11,317 bases of DNA from positions 1 to 11,317 of the forward strand of contig JBKBXU010000142.1 of the NCBI GenBank assembly GCA_046313675.1, read 5' to 3'. Position 1 is the stretch's first letter. Each line of letters begins with the position of its first letter. Of this stretch, positions 1 to 6,149 are shown piece after piece. Source of the stretch: JBKBXU01 sp046313675. Its GTDB lineage: Bacteria > Bacteroidota > Bacteroidia > Cytophagales > Cytophagaceae. Position numbers and translations under genes: made by a program. The notes beneath the pieces were generated by a model that worked only from the letters and a program-made list of their open reading frames with translations, ran no database searches and was not told the DNA's origin.

Positions 1-202
1 GCTCAATTACTCCCTTGATTACAAAACTTGCCCGGATCATTGTCGATGACTTGTCCAGGATCAGGTCAACCGTCAGTTTTCCTGTTTCTATTATTGAATC
101 TTCAAAATTTTCAAAAAAGGAACTTGTGATATCGAAATTAAAAGTGTGTTTCTTATCTCCTAATTTGATGATATCAATATCATAGGTTCTACGATCTTTC
201 AT
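1..202 (-). CDS. YceD/DUF177-family protein, 5' part (runs off left edge)
   Basis: This is the first 67 codons of a minus-strand gene whose start codon is at 200-202. The protein begins MKDRRTYDIDIIKLGDKK and continues with a run rich in F and D, then KLTVDLILDKSSTMI and a beta-strand-like ASFVIKG stretch. This matches the N-terminal half of YceD/DUF177 proteins as found in Bacteroidota. In that family the gene usually sits just before rpmF (ribosomal protein L32) and fatty-acid synthesis genes, and the protein is linked to 23S rRNA and ribosome assembly. Those partners would lie beyond the left edge and are not visible. The CxxC-type region usually found in the second half is also outside the window. 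The gene follows pdxA on the same strand after a 72-nt gap that holds its own -7 promoter box. The family call is from recognition of the sequence pattern. Confidence 0.75.
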   Translation of the reverse strand, partial: MKDRRTYDIDIIKLGDKKHTFNFDITSSFFENFEDSIIETGKLTVDLILDKSSTMIRASFVIKGVIE

Positions 203-224
203 ACCTTCCCGAAATTTAAGTGCG

Positions 225-232
225 CAAAGTTA
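225..232 (-). promoter_or_regulatory. Bacteroidota -7 promoter box for the YceD/DUF177 gene
   Basis: Read on the minus strand the box is TAACTTTG, an exact match to TAnnTTTG. It lies 22 nt before the start codon at 202. No TTG element is seen at the usual spacing of about 19-21 nt upstream, so the call rests on the -7 box and its placement. It would let the downstream ribosome and lipid genes be transcribed apart from pepA-pdxA. Confidence 0.5.
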
Positions 233-274
233 GTACAATATTTCAATTAATAAAAATCTTAATTAGTTCAAATA

Positions 275-1303
275 TTATACTTTCTCATTTCTATGATATT
301 TGACCATATCACACGCCATAAAAACAGCCTGTCTGAAGGACTCATCGCTGGCAATATTCTTCCCTGCGATGTCATATGCCGTACCATGGTCAGGAGAGGT
401 ACGAATGAAAGGCAAACCAGCCGAAAAGTTAACCCCTGAATCAAAATTCAATGCTTTAAAAGGGGTCAAACCCTGGTCATGGTACATTGCCAAAATAGCA
501 TCGTACTTCTTATATGACTGTTTTCCGAAAAAACCATCTGCCGGAAAAGGCCCGAAAATAAGATGGCCTTTCTGACGCATCTCCTCCATAAAAGGTTTAA
601 TAATTTCTTCTTCTTCTTTTCCCATGAGCCCTTGTTCTCCGGCATGAGGGTTAAGACCCAAAACAGCAATTTTGGGTTTAGTAATACCAAAATCTTTTTT
701 TAAGGATTTTGTTAATATCGAAAACTTTTTCTCAAGAACTTCCTTGTTTAGTTTATTTGGTACTTCATTTATAGGAATGTGGGTGGTTATTAAACCTACT
801 TTCATAGTCTCACTAACCATCATCATCAATGTTTCTTTATTACCTGCTTTATGAGCCAGGTATTCGGTGTGCCCAGGAAAGTTAAACTTATCACTCTTGA
901 TGTTTGCCTTGTCAATTGGTGCAGTGACCAAGCCGTCAATATCTCCTTTTATTATATCATTCACAGCTTTTTCCAGAGCTATAAATGCAGATTGGCCAGA
1001 CTCAGGAGAGCCTTTGCCCGGATTGATTTCATAATCTTCTTCCCAGCAGTTAATGATATTTACTTTTTTGGGGTTCAACTGGTCAATGGACTTGATTTGA
1101 AAGAAGTTTAGCTCTTCCTGAATATTAAAAAGCTTTTTGTATTTGGAAAAAACTTTATACGATCCATATATTACAGGTATGCATAATTTCAATAAGCGGT
1201 TATCGCTTAGTGTTTTAATGATGATTTCCGGGCCGATACCGTTAAAATCACCTATGCTGATACCTATGACAGGTTTGTCTGTGGTGTTATTTAAAAAAGC
1301 CAT
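275..1303 (-). CDS. pdxA: 4-hydroxythreonine-4-phosphate dehydrogenase PdxA
   Basis: PdxA oxidises 4-phosphohydroxy-L-threonine with NAD; the product decarboxylates and is condensed by PdxJ in the DXP-dependent route to pyridoxal 5'-phosphate, in the cytoplasm. The 342-residue protein has the usual family length. It opens with the PVIGISIGDFNGIGPE motif at about 11-26 and has PGHTEYLA at 143-150. The three metal-binding histidines are at 175 (THIP), 220 (LNPHAGE) and 275 (MYHDQG); their spacing of 45 and 55 residues equals that of the E. coli enzyme (166, 211, 266). The C-terminal RTSPDHGTAYDIAGK motif is at 301-315. The ATG lies 2 nt after the aminopeptidase stop codon, so the two genes are probably one transcript; no separate promoter fits in the gap. 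No truncation or missing key residue was seen. Confidence 0.96.
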   Translation of the reverse strand: MAFLNNTTDKPVIGISIGDFNGIGPEIIIKTLSDNRLLKLCIPVIYGSYKVFSKYKKLFNIQEELNFFQIKSIDQLNPKKVNIINCWEEDYEINPGKGSPESGQSAFIALEKAVNDIIKGDIDGLVTAPIDKANIKSDKFNFPGHTEYLAHKAGNKETLMMMVSETMKVGLITTHIPINEVPNKLNKEVLEKKFSILTKSLKKDFGITKPKIAVLGLNPHAGEQGLMGKEEEEIIKPFMEEMRQKGHLIFGPFPADGFFGKQSYKKYDAILAMYHDQGLTPFKALNFDSGVNFSAGLPFIRTSPDHGTAYDIAGKNIASDESFRQAVFMACDMVKYHRNEKV

Positions 1304-1305
1304 TT

Positions 1306-2727
1306 TTACTTTACTACCTTCTTTTTAAAATAATGATATAATAATCGAACCCCTATTCCGCTGCCATTCTTGCTTCTGTAGCCATCCCTGAAAGGGAGAA
1401 ATGCCATACCTGCAATATCTATATGTATCCATTCATAATCAACAAAGTGCTCAAGAAATTTTCCGGCAGTGATGGCACCGGCCTCAGAACCACCTATATT
1501 TTTTATATCTGCAATGTCGGAATCAATCATTTTATCGTATTCTTCCCACAAAGGAAATTCAACCAGACGTTCATGTACATCGTAGCCGCTTTCACTAAGT
1601 TTGTTTTTTACTTTTGCAGAAGCATTCCCCATAAAAACTACGCCCTGACTGCCAATGGCTCTTGCCGCGGCTCCTGTTAATGTGGCAAGATTAATCACCA
1701 ATTCAGGCTTGTATTTTGATGCAAAAGCAAGGGCATCGGCGAGAATTAGCCTGCCTTCTGCATCCGTATTTAATACTTCTACAGTTTTTCCTCCAAAAAT
1801 TCGTATCACATCTCCCGGAACCATGGCATTGCCATCCGGACGGTTTTCAGTGGCAGGAATCAAGCCTATAATGTGTAAGGGAAGCTGGTTCTTTGCAATG
1901 GCATTTATGGCTCCGATAACCGCTGCAGCCCCTGCCATATCACATTTCATAGCTTCCATTGATTCAGACGGCTTAAGACTCAGCCCACCTGTATCGTATA
2001 CTACTCCTTTGCCTATTAGAATGTAGGGAGATGTATTCTGGTGTTTTTTAGGCTTATATTCTAAAATAGAAAAAGTAGGAGGGTTAGGGCTTCCGGCGTT
2101 CACACCTAAAAGTCCACCCATTTTAAGGCTTTGAATTTTGGATTTATTTAGTACTTCTACCTTAAAACCTGCGTTTTTTCCACATATTTTAATTTCATCT
2201 GCAAGCTGTTCCGCTGTCAGGTGGTTTAAGGGTTCGTTTACCAGGTCTCTTGCTAAAAAAACAGATTCAACGAGTATGGATAATTCATTAATATCTTCCT
2301 TCGATAAATCTTTGCACAGCAAATGAACCTCCGATATGTTTATTTTGGCAGGAACAGATTTGTATTTATTAAATGTATATGCAGACAGAGCCAGTCCTTC
2401 AGCAAAAGCTATAATAATATCTTTGTCGGATGCAGTGATTTGCAATTCTTTATTTTTTTCCTTTTGCAGAATATCAAAAAGATCAGAACCAAGTCTTCTG
2501 TATTTTTCTATTAGGGTAGATTTTGCGGTTTTTTCAGGAGTTTTTACGAAAAAAAAGTCTTGAGAATTTTCCACCAGATAGGTTATCGATTGGTCTTTAA
2601 CCTTTTCAGTTGCCTTTTCAATGGTTTCTTTGATGGTAAGGAATGATTTTATATCATTTTTTTTATCCAATAAAACAGCTGTTGCTATTCTGTGCTTCAG
2701 CTTATTGGACTTATGCAATTTTATCAT
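1306..2727 (-). CDS. Leucyl aminopeptidase, M17 family
   Basis: This is a cytosolic two-metal aminopeptidase that removes N-terminal residues from peptides. It has 473 residues, with a variable N-terminal domain at about 1-160 and the catalytic domain after it. The active-site set is complete: K240 and D245 in GKGVVYDTGGLSLKP, catalytic K252, D263 in MKCDMAGAAA, then D322 and E324 with catalytic R326 in the family signature NTDAEGRL (320-327). The spacing agrees with E. coli PepA (K270, D275, K282, D293, D352, E354, R356). The N-terminal domain is not closely like E. coli PepA, so a DNA-binding role of the E. coli kind should not be assumed. It is the first gene of a pepA-pdxA unit, with a -7 box 19 nt upstream of the ATG and no clear Shine-Dalgarno. 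The symbol is left empty because pepA also implies the recombination role. Confidence 0.95.
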   Translation of the reverse strand: MIKLHKSNKLKHRIATAVLLDKKNDIKSFLTIKETIEKATEKVKDQSITYLVENSQDFFFVKTPEKTAKSTLIEKYRRLGSDLFDILQKEKNKELQITASDKDIIIAFAEGLALSAYTFNKYKSVPAKINISEVHLLCKDLSKEDINELSILVESVFLARDLVNEPLNHLTAEQLADEIKICGKNAGFKVEVLNKSKIQSLKMGGLLGVNAGSPNPPTFSILEYKPKKHQNTSPYILIGKGVVYDTGGLSLKPSESMEAMKCDMAGAAAVIGAINAIAKNQLPLHIIGLIPATENRPDGNAMVPGDVIRIFGGKTVEVLNTDAEGRLILADALAFASKYKPELVINLATLTGAAARAIGSQGVVFMGNASAKVKNKLSESGYDVHERLVEFPLWEEYDKMIDSDIADIKNIGGSEAGAITAGKFLEHFVDYEWIHIDIAGMAFLPFRDGYRSKNGSGIGVRLLYHYFKKKVVK

Positions 2728-2746
2728 GATTTCTGTTTTAATAAGA

Positions 2747-2754
2747 CAAAATTA
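2747..2754 (-). promoter_or_regulatory. Bacteroidota -7 promoter box for the aminopeptidase-pdxA unit
   Basis: The minus strand reads TAATTTTG, an exact TAnnTTTG match, 19 nt before the aminopeptidase ATG. The predicted leader is about 12-16 nt. No TTG -33 element is visible at the expected distance; the upstream sequence is a plain AT-rich tract. It shares a 100-nt gap with the divergent rsmA promoter. Confidence 0.55.
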
Positions 2755-2814
2755 AATGAATGTGTAAATAATTTTAATTATATCACCTTTTATTTTAAAG
2801 AACGGGAAAGATAG

Positions 2815-2822
2815 TACTTTTG
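2815..2822 (+). promoter_or_regulatory. Bacteroidota -7 promoter box for rsmA, very close to the start codon
   Basis: TACTTTTG is an exact TAnnTTTG match and ends 5 nt before the ATG at 2828. Transcription from such a box normally begins about 4-7 nt after its last base. That would place the 5' end of the mRNA at or next to the start codon and give a leaderless or nearly leaderless message. No TTG -33 element is evident upstream. Confidence 0.5.
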
Positions 2823-2827
2823 TGAAT

Positions 2828-3628
2828 ATGAAAAATGTTAGGGCTAAAAAGCACCTTGGACAGCACTTTTTGCGAGATGAAGGTATAGCTGGTCAAATAG
2901 TGGAATCACTTACGTTCCATACCAATTATGGAAAAGTGTTGGAGGTGGGGCCTGGTATGGGTGTGTTAAGTAAATACCTGATTAATAAAAAAGTTGACCT
3001 TCATGTGGTGGAGTTGGATAGGGAGTCGGTTGCTTATTTGAAAGAGAAATATACGAGTTTAAATGAACGGATCATTGAAGGTGATTTTCTTAAACTGGAT
3101 TTTAACAGGTATTTCAGTGAGCCTTTCGGCATTATCGGGAATTTTCCTTACAATATTTCATCACAAATATTTTTTAAAGTACTGGAGTTTAAAAACCAGA
3201 TTCCTGAAGTTGTAGGGATGGTGCAGAAAGAGGTTGGGAGCCGGATTGCCTGCAAACATGGGAGTAAGGAATATGGCATATTAAGTGTCCTGTTACAGGC
3301 GTTTTATAATATAGAATATTTATTTACCGTGGAGGAGCATGTATTTGATCCTCCACCAAAAGTTAAGTCTGCTGTCATCAGGCTGAAGAGAAATGACAGA
3401 GAAAAACTTCCCGTTAATGAAGTTTTGTTTTTTAAGGTGGTAAAGCAGAGTTTCTCTACCCGTAGAAAAACATTACGCAATGCCTTGAAGCCTTATAACC
3501 TTCCACCGGAGTTGGTTTCTGACAAGGTTTTTGATTTGCGGGCTGAGCAGCTTTCGGTAGAAGATTTTATTGACCTTACCGGTAGAATTCAAGTTGAATT
3601 GAAAAAGCGATCATCAAATGAACTTTAA
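2828..3628 (+). CDS. rsmA: 16S rRNA (adenine1518-N6/adenine1519-N6) dimethyltransferase
   Basis: RsmA (KsgA) uses S-adenosylmethionine to dimethylate two adjacent adenines in the 3'-terminal hairpin of 16S rRNA, a late step of small-subunit assembly. The 266-residue protein has the usual length. It starts with KKHLGQHFLRDEGIAGQI (8-25), followed by SAM motif I EVGPGMG (39-45), the acidic VELD (61-64), EGDFLKLD (84-91) and the catalytic NFPYNISSQ loop (105-113). The C-terminal part has FDPPPKVKSAVI (173-184) and FSTRRKTLRNALK (209-221). A GTG six bases earlier (2822) is also in frame, but it lies inside the -7 box, so the ATG at 2828 is chosen. The stop codon overlaps the next gene by 11 nt, indicating translational coupling. 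Loss of this methylation is known in other bacteria to give kasugamycin resistance. Confidence 0.96.
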   Translation: MKNVRAKKHLGQHFLRDEGIAGQIVESLTFHTNYGKVLEVGPGMGVLSKYLINKKVDLHVVELDRESVAYLKEKYTSLNERIIEGDFLKLDFNRYFSEPFGIIGNFPYNISSQIFFKVLEFKNQIPEVVGMVQKEVGSRIACKHGSKEYGILSVLLQAFYNIEYLFTVEEHVFDPPPKVKSAVIRLKRNDREKLPVNEVLFFKVVKQSFSTRRKTLRNALKPYNLPPELVSDKVFDLRAEQLSVEDFIDLTGRIQVELKKRSSNEL

Positions 3629-4568
3629 AATTTTAATTGTTGATGACATGCATTCTTCCATCCTCCCAATGTTGGAGGAATTAGGCCTTGAAGCAGATTA
3701 CCGTCCTGATATCGGGAGAGCAGATATTTTAGCATGTATCGAAAGGTATGATGGTTTGATTGTCAGAAGTAAGACAAAAGTGGATAGCGAGTTATTAAAT
3801 AAGGCTTCTGCATTAAAACTGATTGCCAGGGCCGGAGCTGGCCTTGATCAGATAAGCGTAGAGGAGGCTATAGAAAGAAAAATTCATTTAATTAATGCTT
3901 CTGAGGGCAACCGCGATGCTTTAGGGGAGCATGCCCTGGGTATACTCCTGACTTTGATGAATAAAATTCAAATTGCCGACAGGCAAGTGAGGCAAGGGGT
4001 ATGGGATCGGGAAGGAAACAGGGGGTATGAAATCGGAGGTAAGACGGTAGGGATTATTGGTTATGGCCACATGGGGAGGGCATTTGCGAAGCGTTTGCAA
4101 GGGTTTAATTGCAAGGTTATTGCTTACGATAAATATTTGACAGATTTTTCTGATGATATAGTACATGAAGTTGACATGGATACTATTTTTCAGGAAAGTG
4201 ATGTTCTTAGTCTGCATATTCCTTTGACGGAAGAAACGAGAAAAATGGTAAATAAAGCTTATTTTTTAAACTTTCGTAAAAATATCTGGTTTGTAAATAC
4301 CGCAAGAGGAGAAATTGTGGAAACAGGAGATTTGGTGGAATTGCTGACCTCAGGCAAAATTTTTGGCGCAGCTTTAGATGTTCTTGAAAATGAAAAACTA
4401 CAAGAGCTATCGGTAGAGCAAAAGCAAATTTATAAAAACCTGATGAGCCATGATAATGTAGTTTTTACTCCTCATGTAGGAGGTTGGTCTTACGAATCTT
4501 ATGAAAAAATCAATCAGGTACTAATCAAAAAGATTCGAATTTTTCTAAATGAAGGCCTAAAAAGGTAA
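3618..4568 (+). CDS. D-2-hydroxyacid dehydrogenase, 3-phosphoglycerate dehydrogenase type (short form)
   Basis: This is an NAD-dependent dehydrogenase of the D-isomer 2-hydroxyacid family. Its closest-looking group is D-3-phosphoglycerate dehydrogenase, the first step of serine synthesis. The 316 residues form the substrate-binding domain (about 1-100 and 290-316) around an NAD domain. That domain has GYGHMG at 148-153, followed by D171, the acidic residue that favours NAD. The catalytic trio is present: R230 in NTARGEIV, E259 in the LDVLENEK stretch, and H286 in FTPHVGG. There is no C-terminal ACT domain, so feedback by serine as in E. coli SerA is not expected. The residue after E259 is K, where many relatives have P. 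The ATG lies inside the end of rsmA (11-nt overlap). Substrate cannot be fixed from sequence; glyoxylate or hydroxypyruvate reductase activity remains possible. Confidence 0.88.
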   Translation: MNFKILIVDDMHSSILPMLEELGLEADYRPDIGRADILACIERYDGLIVRSKTKVDSELLNKASALKLIARAGAGLDQISVEEAIERKIHLINASEGNRDALGEHALGILLTLMNKIQIADRQVRQGVWDREGNRGYEIGGKTVGIIGYGHMGRAFAKRLQGFNCKVIAYDKYLTDFSDDIVHEVDMDTIFQESDVLSLHIPLTEETRKMVNKAYFLNFRKNIWFVNTARGEIVETGDLVELLTSGKIFGAALDVLENEKLQELSVEQKQIYKNLMSHDNVVFTPHVGGWSYESYEKINQVLIKKIRIFLNEGLKR

Positions 4569-4595
4569 AAGATTTTTAAATTAGAATAAAAAATA

Positions 4596-4603
4596 TAATT
4601 TTG
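4596..4603 (+). promoter_or_regulatory. Bacteroidota -7 promoter box upstream of greA
   Basis: TAATTTTG matches TAnnTTTG exactly and lies 62 nt before the greA ATG. The expected transcription start, about 4608-4610, coincides with the first base of the 12-bp inverted repeat at 4609. No TTG element is seen at the expected -33 spacing; the matching position is a T-run. Confidence 0.45.
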
Positions 4604-4608
4604 TGTTG

Positions 4609-4645
4609 CAGAACGGTTCGGCGAACCGTTCTGTTTTTATTTATT
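4609..4645 (+). terminator. Perfect 12-bp inverted repeat with T-rich tail (terminator, possibly greA leader hairpin)
   Basis: CAGAACGGTTCG (4609-4620) and CGAACCGTTCTG (4622-4633) are perfect reverse complements with one base between them. They are followed directly by TTTTTATTTATT (4634-4645). In practice the innermost bases form the loop, leaving a stem of about 10-11 bp. It lies 40 nt after the dehydrogenase stop codon and 20 nt before greA. The T-tail is present only in the plus direction, so it would end the rsmA-dehydrogenase transcript. Because a -7 box lies just upstream, it could also form the 5' end of the greA mRNA. Confidence 0.8.
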
Positions 4646-4665
4646 AGCCCATAAAGACTATTAAG

Positions 4666-5139
4666 ATGAGTAAAATATCTTATTACACGGAAGAAGGTTT
4701 ACAGAAATTAAAGGATGAACTTAGCTTTCTGAAAACAAAAGGAAGAGCCGATATGGCAAAACAAATTGCTGAGGCACGGGACAAAGGTGATTTAAGTGAA
4801 AATGCGGAATATGATGCTGCTAAGGATGCTCAGGGTCTGTTGGAATTAAAGATATCGAAACTGGAAGAAATAGTTTCTAATGCTCGTGTGCTCGATGAAT
4901 CCAATATAGATACTTCAAAGGTTTCTATCTTATCAAAGGTGAAAATTAAGAATAAGAAAAACGGGCAGGTGATGGCTTATACCCTTGTTGCTGAGGAAGA
5001 AGCTGATATTAAGCAAAACAAGATATCTGTTAAGTCGCCTATTGGAAAAGGATTGCTTGGATTAAAAGAAGGAGAGACAGCTAAGATAGAAGTTCCTGCC
5101 GGGAAACTCGAATTTGAAATTATTGAAATATCGCGCTAA
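4666..5139 (+). CDS. greA: Transcription elongation factor GreA
   Basis: GreA binds the secondary channel of RNA polymerase and stimulates cleavage of backtracked RNA, which restarts stalled complexes. The 157 residues equal the family length. The N-terminal antiparallel coiled coil spans about 1-75 and carries the tip signature GDLSENAEYDAAKD (41-54); D42 and E45 match the magnesium-chelating D41 and E44 of E. coli GreA. The C-terminal FKBP-like domain (about 80-157) has SPIGKGLLGLKEGE, typical of the family. There is no Shine-Dalgarno before the ATG. A -7 box and a strong hairpin lie upstream, so the gene may be controlled in its leader. The stop overlaps the next start by 1 nt (TAATG), so greA and HIT are coupled. 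Confidence 0.97.
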   Translation: MSKISYYTEEGLQKLKDELSFLKTKGRADMAKQIAEARDKGDLSENAEYDAAKDAQGLLELKISKLEEIVSNARVLDESNIDTSKVSILSKVKIKNKKNGQVMAYTLVAEEEADIKQNKISVKSPIGKGLLGLKEGETAKIEVPAGKLEFEIIEISR

Positions 5140-5531
5140 TGGCTTCTATTTTTACACGGATTATAAACGGAGAAATTCCTGCTTATAAAATTGCCGAGGA
5201 TGAAAATTACCTGGCATTCCTTGATATCAATCCATTGGCTCCGGGCCATACACTTGTTATTCCCAAGGAAGAAATAGATTATATTTTTGATATTGAGGAT
5301 GAGCTGTTTTCAGGGTTACATTTGTTTAGCAAAAAGGTTGCAAAGGCCTTACGGAAAGCTGTTCCCTGTATGCGGATAGGAGTGGCTGTAATAGGTATTG
5401 AGGTTCCTCATACGCATATTCATCTGATTCCGCTTAATTCAATGAATGATATTAATTTCTCCAATCCTAAATTGACCTTGCCTAAGGATCAGATGGAAGA
5501 AATTCAAAAGAAAATTAGAGAGAATTTATAA
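5139..5531 (+). CDS. HIT family protein (histidine triad nucleotide hydrolase/transferase)
   Basis: Small cytoplasmic HIT-fold protein of 130 residues. The N-terminal SIFTRIINGEIPAYKI, the FLDINPLAPGHTLVIPK block (28-43) and the catalytic triad HTHIHLIP with H91, H93 and H95 are all present. Family members hydrolyse adenosine-phosphate links such as AMP-lysine-type phosphoramidates, and the middle histidine of the triad takes the nucleotidyl group. The natural substrate here is unknown. It is joined to greA by a TAATG overlap, a pairing that suggests co-expression rather than a proven shared function. A hairpin follows the stop codon by 7 nt. It has no extra domains and is not of the GalT or aprataxin type. 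Confidence 0.93.
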   Translation: MASIFTRIINGEIPAYKIAEDENYLAFLDINPLAPGHTLVIPKEEIDYIFDIEDELFSGLHLFSKKVAKALRKAVPCMRIGVAVIGIEVPHTHIHLIPLNSMNDINFSNPKLTLPKDQMEEIQKKIRENL

Positions 5532-5538
5532 TTCTTCG

Positions 5539-5572
5539 AGTTTCGGAACAGGATAAATCTTGTTCCGAAACT
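5539..5572. terminator. 16-bp inverted repeat between convergent HIT and ruvC genes
   Basis: The arms 5539-5554 and 5557-5572 pair over 16 bp with a single G-T wobble around a central AA; the outer part AGTTTCGGAACA / TGTTCCGAAACT is perfect. It sits in the 49-nt gap where the greA-HIT and ruvC transcripts meet, so it most likely ends both. There is no strong T-run on either side, only a pyrimidine-rich CTTCTTCTCC on the plus side, so termination strength is uncertain. Confidence 0.65.
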
Positions 5573-5580
5573 TCTTCTCC

Positions 5581-6147
5581 TTACTTTACCCTTCCCGGAT
5601 TATCTTTTAGAAACGATGCCCAGCTTTTTGATTTGCTAGCCTGGTTTCCGTTCTGGAAATGGTGGCAGACAGCCACTCCCAAAGCATCGGTAGCATCTAA
5701 AAATTCATGAGTAGCCTTGAATTTTAGAATATTTGTCAGCATAGCGGCAACTTGCTCTTTGGAAGCATTTCCGTTGCCTGTTACAGCCTGCTTGATTTTT
5801 CGGGGGGCATATTCAGTTATTGGTATTTGACGAGATATGGCGGCTGCTATAGCTACCCCTTGTGCTCTCCCCAATTTTAACATAGACTGTACGTTATTAG
5901 CATAAAAGGGGGCTTCAATTGCCATCTCGTCAGGCAAATATTCATCTATAAGCTGGACAACCCTTTCGAATATTTTGCTTAATTTTATTGCATGATCAGA
6001 ATATTTATTCAGATGAATTACCCCATATTGAATCAGGCTCATTCCGGATCCTTTTATTTGAATGAGTCCGTAACCAGTAATGCTTGTTCCGGGATCAATA
6101 CCAAGAATTATCTTATCTTTAGCTTTAGGAGAATTATCTAAGCTCAT
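5581..6147 (-). CDS. ruvC: Crossover junction endodeoxyribonuclease RuvC
   Basis: RuvC resolves Holliday junctions left by recombination or replication repair by paired nicking, working with the RuvAB branch-migration motor. The 188-residue protein has the four catalytic acids D18 (LGIDPGTSITGYG), E78 (AIEAPFYANN), D151 and D154 (DATDALG). Their spacing matches E. coli RuvC (D7, E66, D138, D141). KLGRAQGVAIAAA (91-103) and YAPRKIKQAVTGNGNASK (113-130) are also typical. The start codon gives about ten extra residues before the first strand, and no later ATG would keep the protein complete. ruvA and ruvB are not in the window. The gene stands alone on the minus strand between two plus-strand units. 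Its start lies only 2 nt from the divergent flippase start, so its promoter must lie inside that gene. Confidence 0.96.
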   Translation of the reverse strand: MSLDNSPKAKDKIILGIDPGTSITGYGLIQIKGSGMSLIQYGVIHLNKYSDHAIKLSKIFERVVQLIDEYLPDEMAIEAPFYANNVQSMLKLGRAQGVAIAAAISRQIPITEYAPRKIKQAVTGNGNASKEQVAAMLTNILKFKATHEFLDATDALGVAVCHHFQNGNQASKSKSWASFLKDNPGRVK

Positions 6148-6149
6148 TC

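Noticed and set aside
237..276. AT-only inverted repeat (AATATTT/AAATATT plus AATTAA/TTAATT) after pdxA
   Set aside because: The stem is interrupted, has no GC pairs and no T-tail on the minus strand, so it does not support a terminator; such matches are easy in AT-rich DNA.
1655..2026. 123-codon open frame on the plus strand
   Set aside because: It lies wholly antisense within the aminopeptidase gene, whose active-site residues are complete; the frame is a shadow of that gene.
2822..2827. GTG at 2822 as the rsmA start
   Set aside because: It would add only two residues and overlaps the -7 promoter box; the ATG at 2828 fits both the family N-terminus and the promoter.
6114..6121. TATCTTTA as a -7 box for the flippase operon
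   Set aside because: It lacks the final G of TAnnTTTG and no TTG lies at a suitable distance (the nearest is about 27 nt upstream), so it is not supported.
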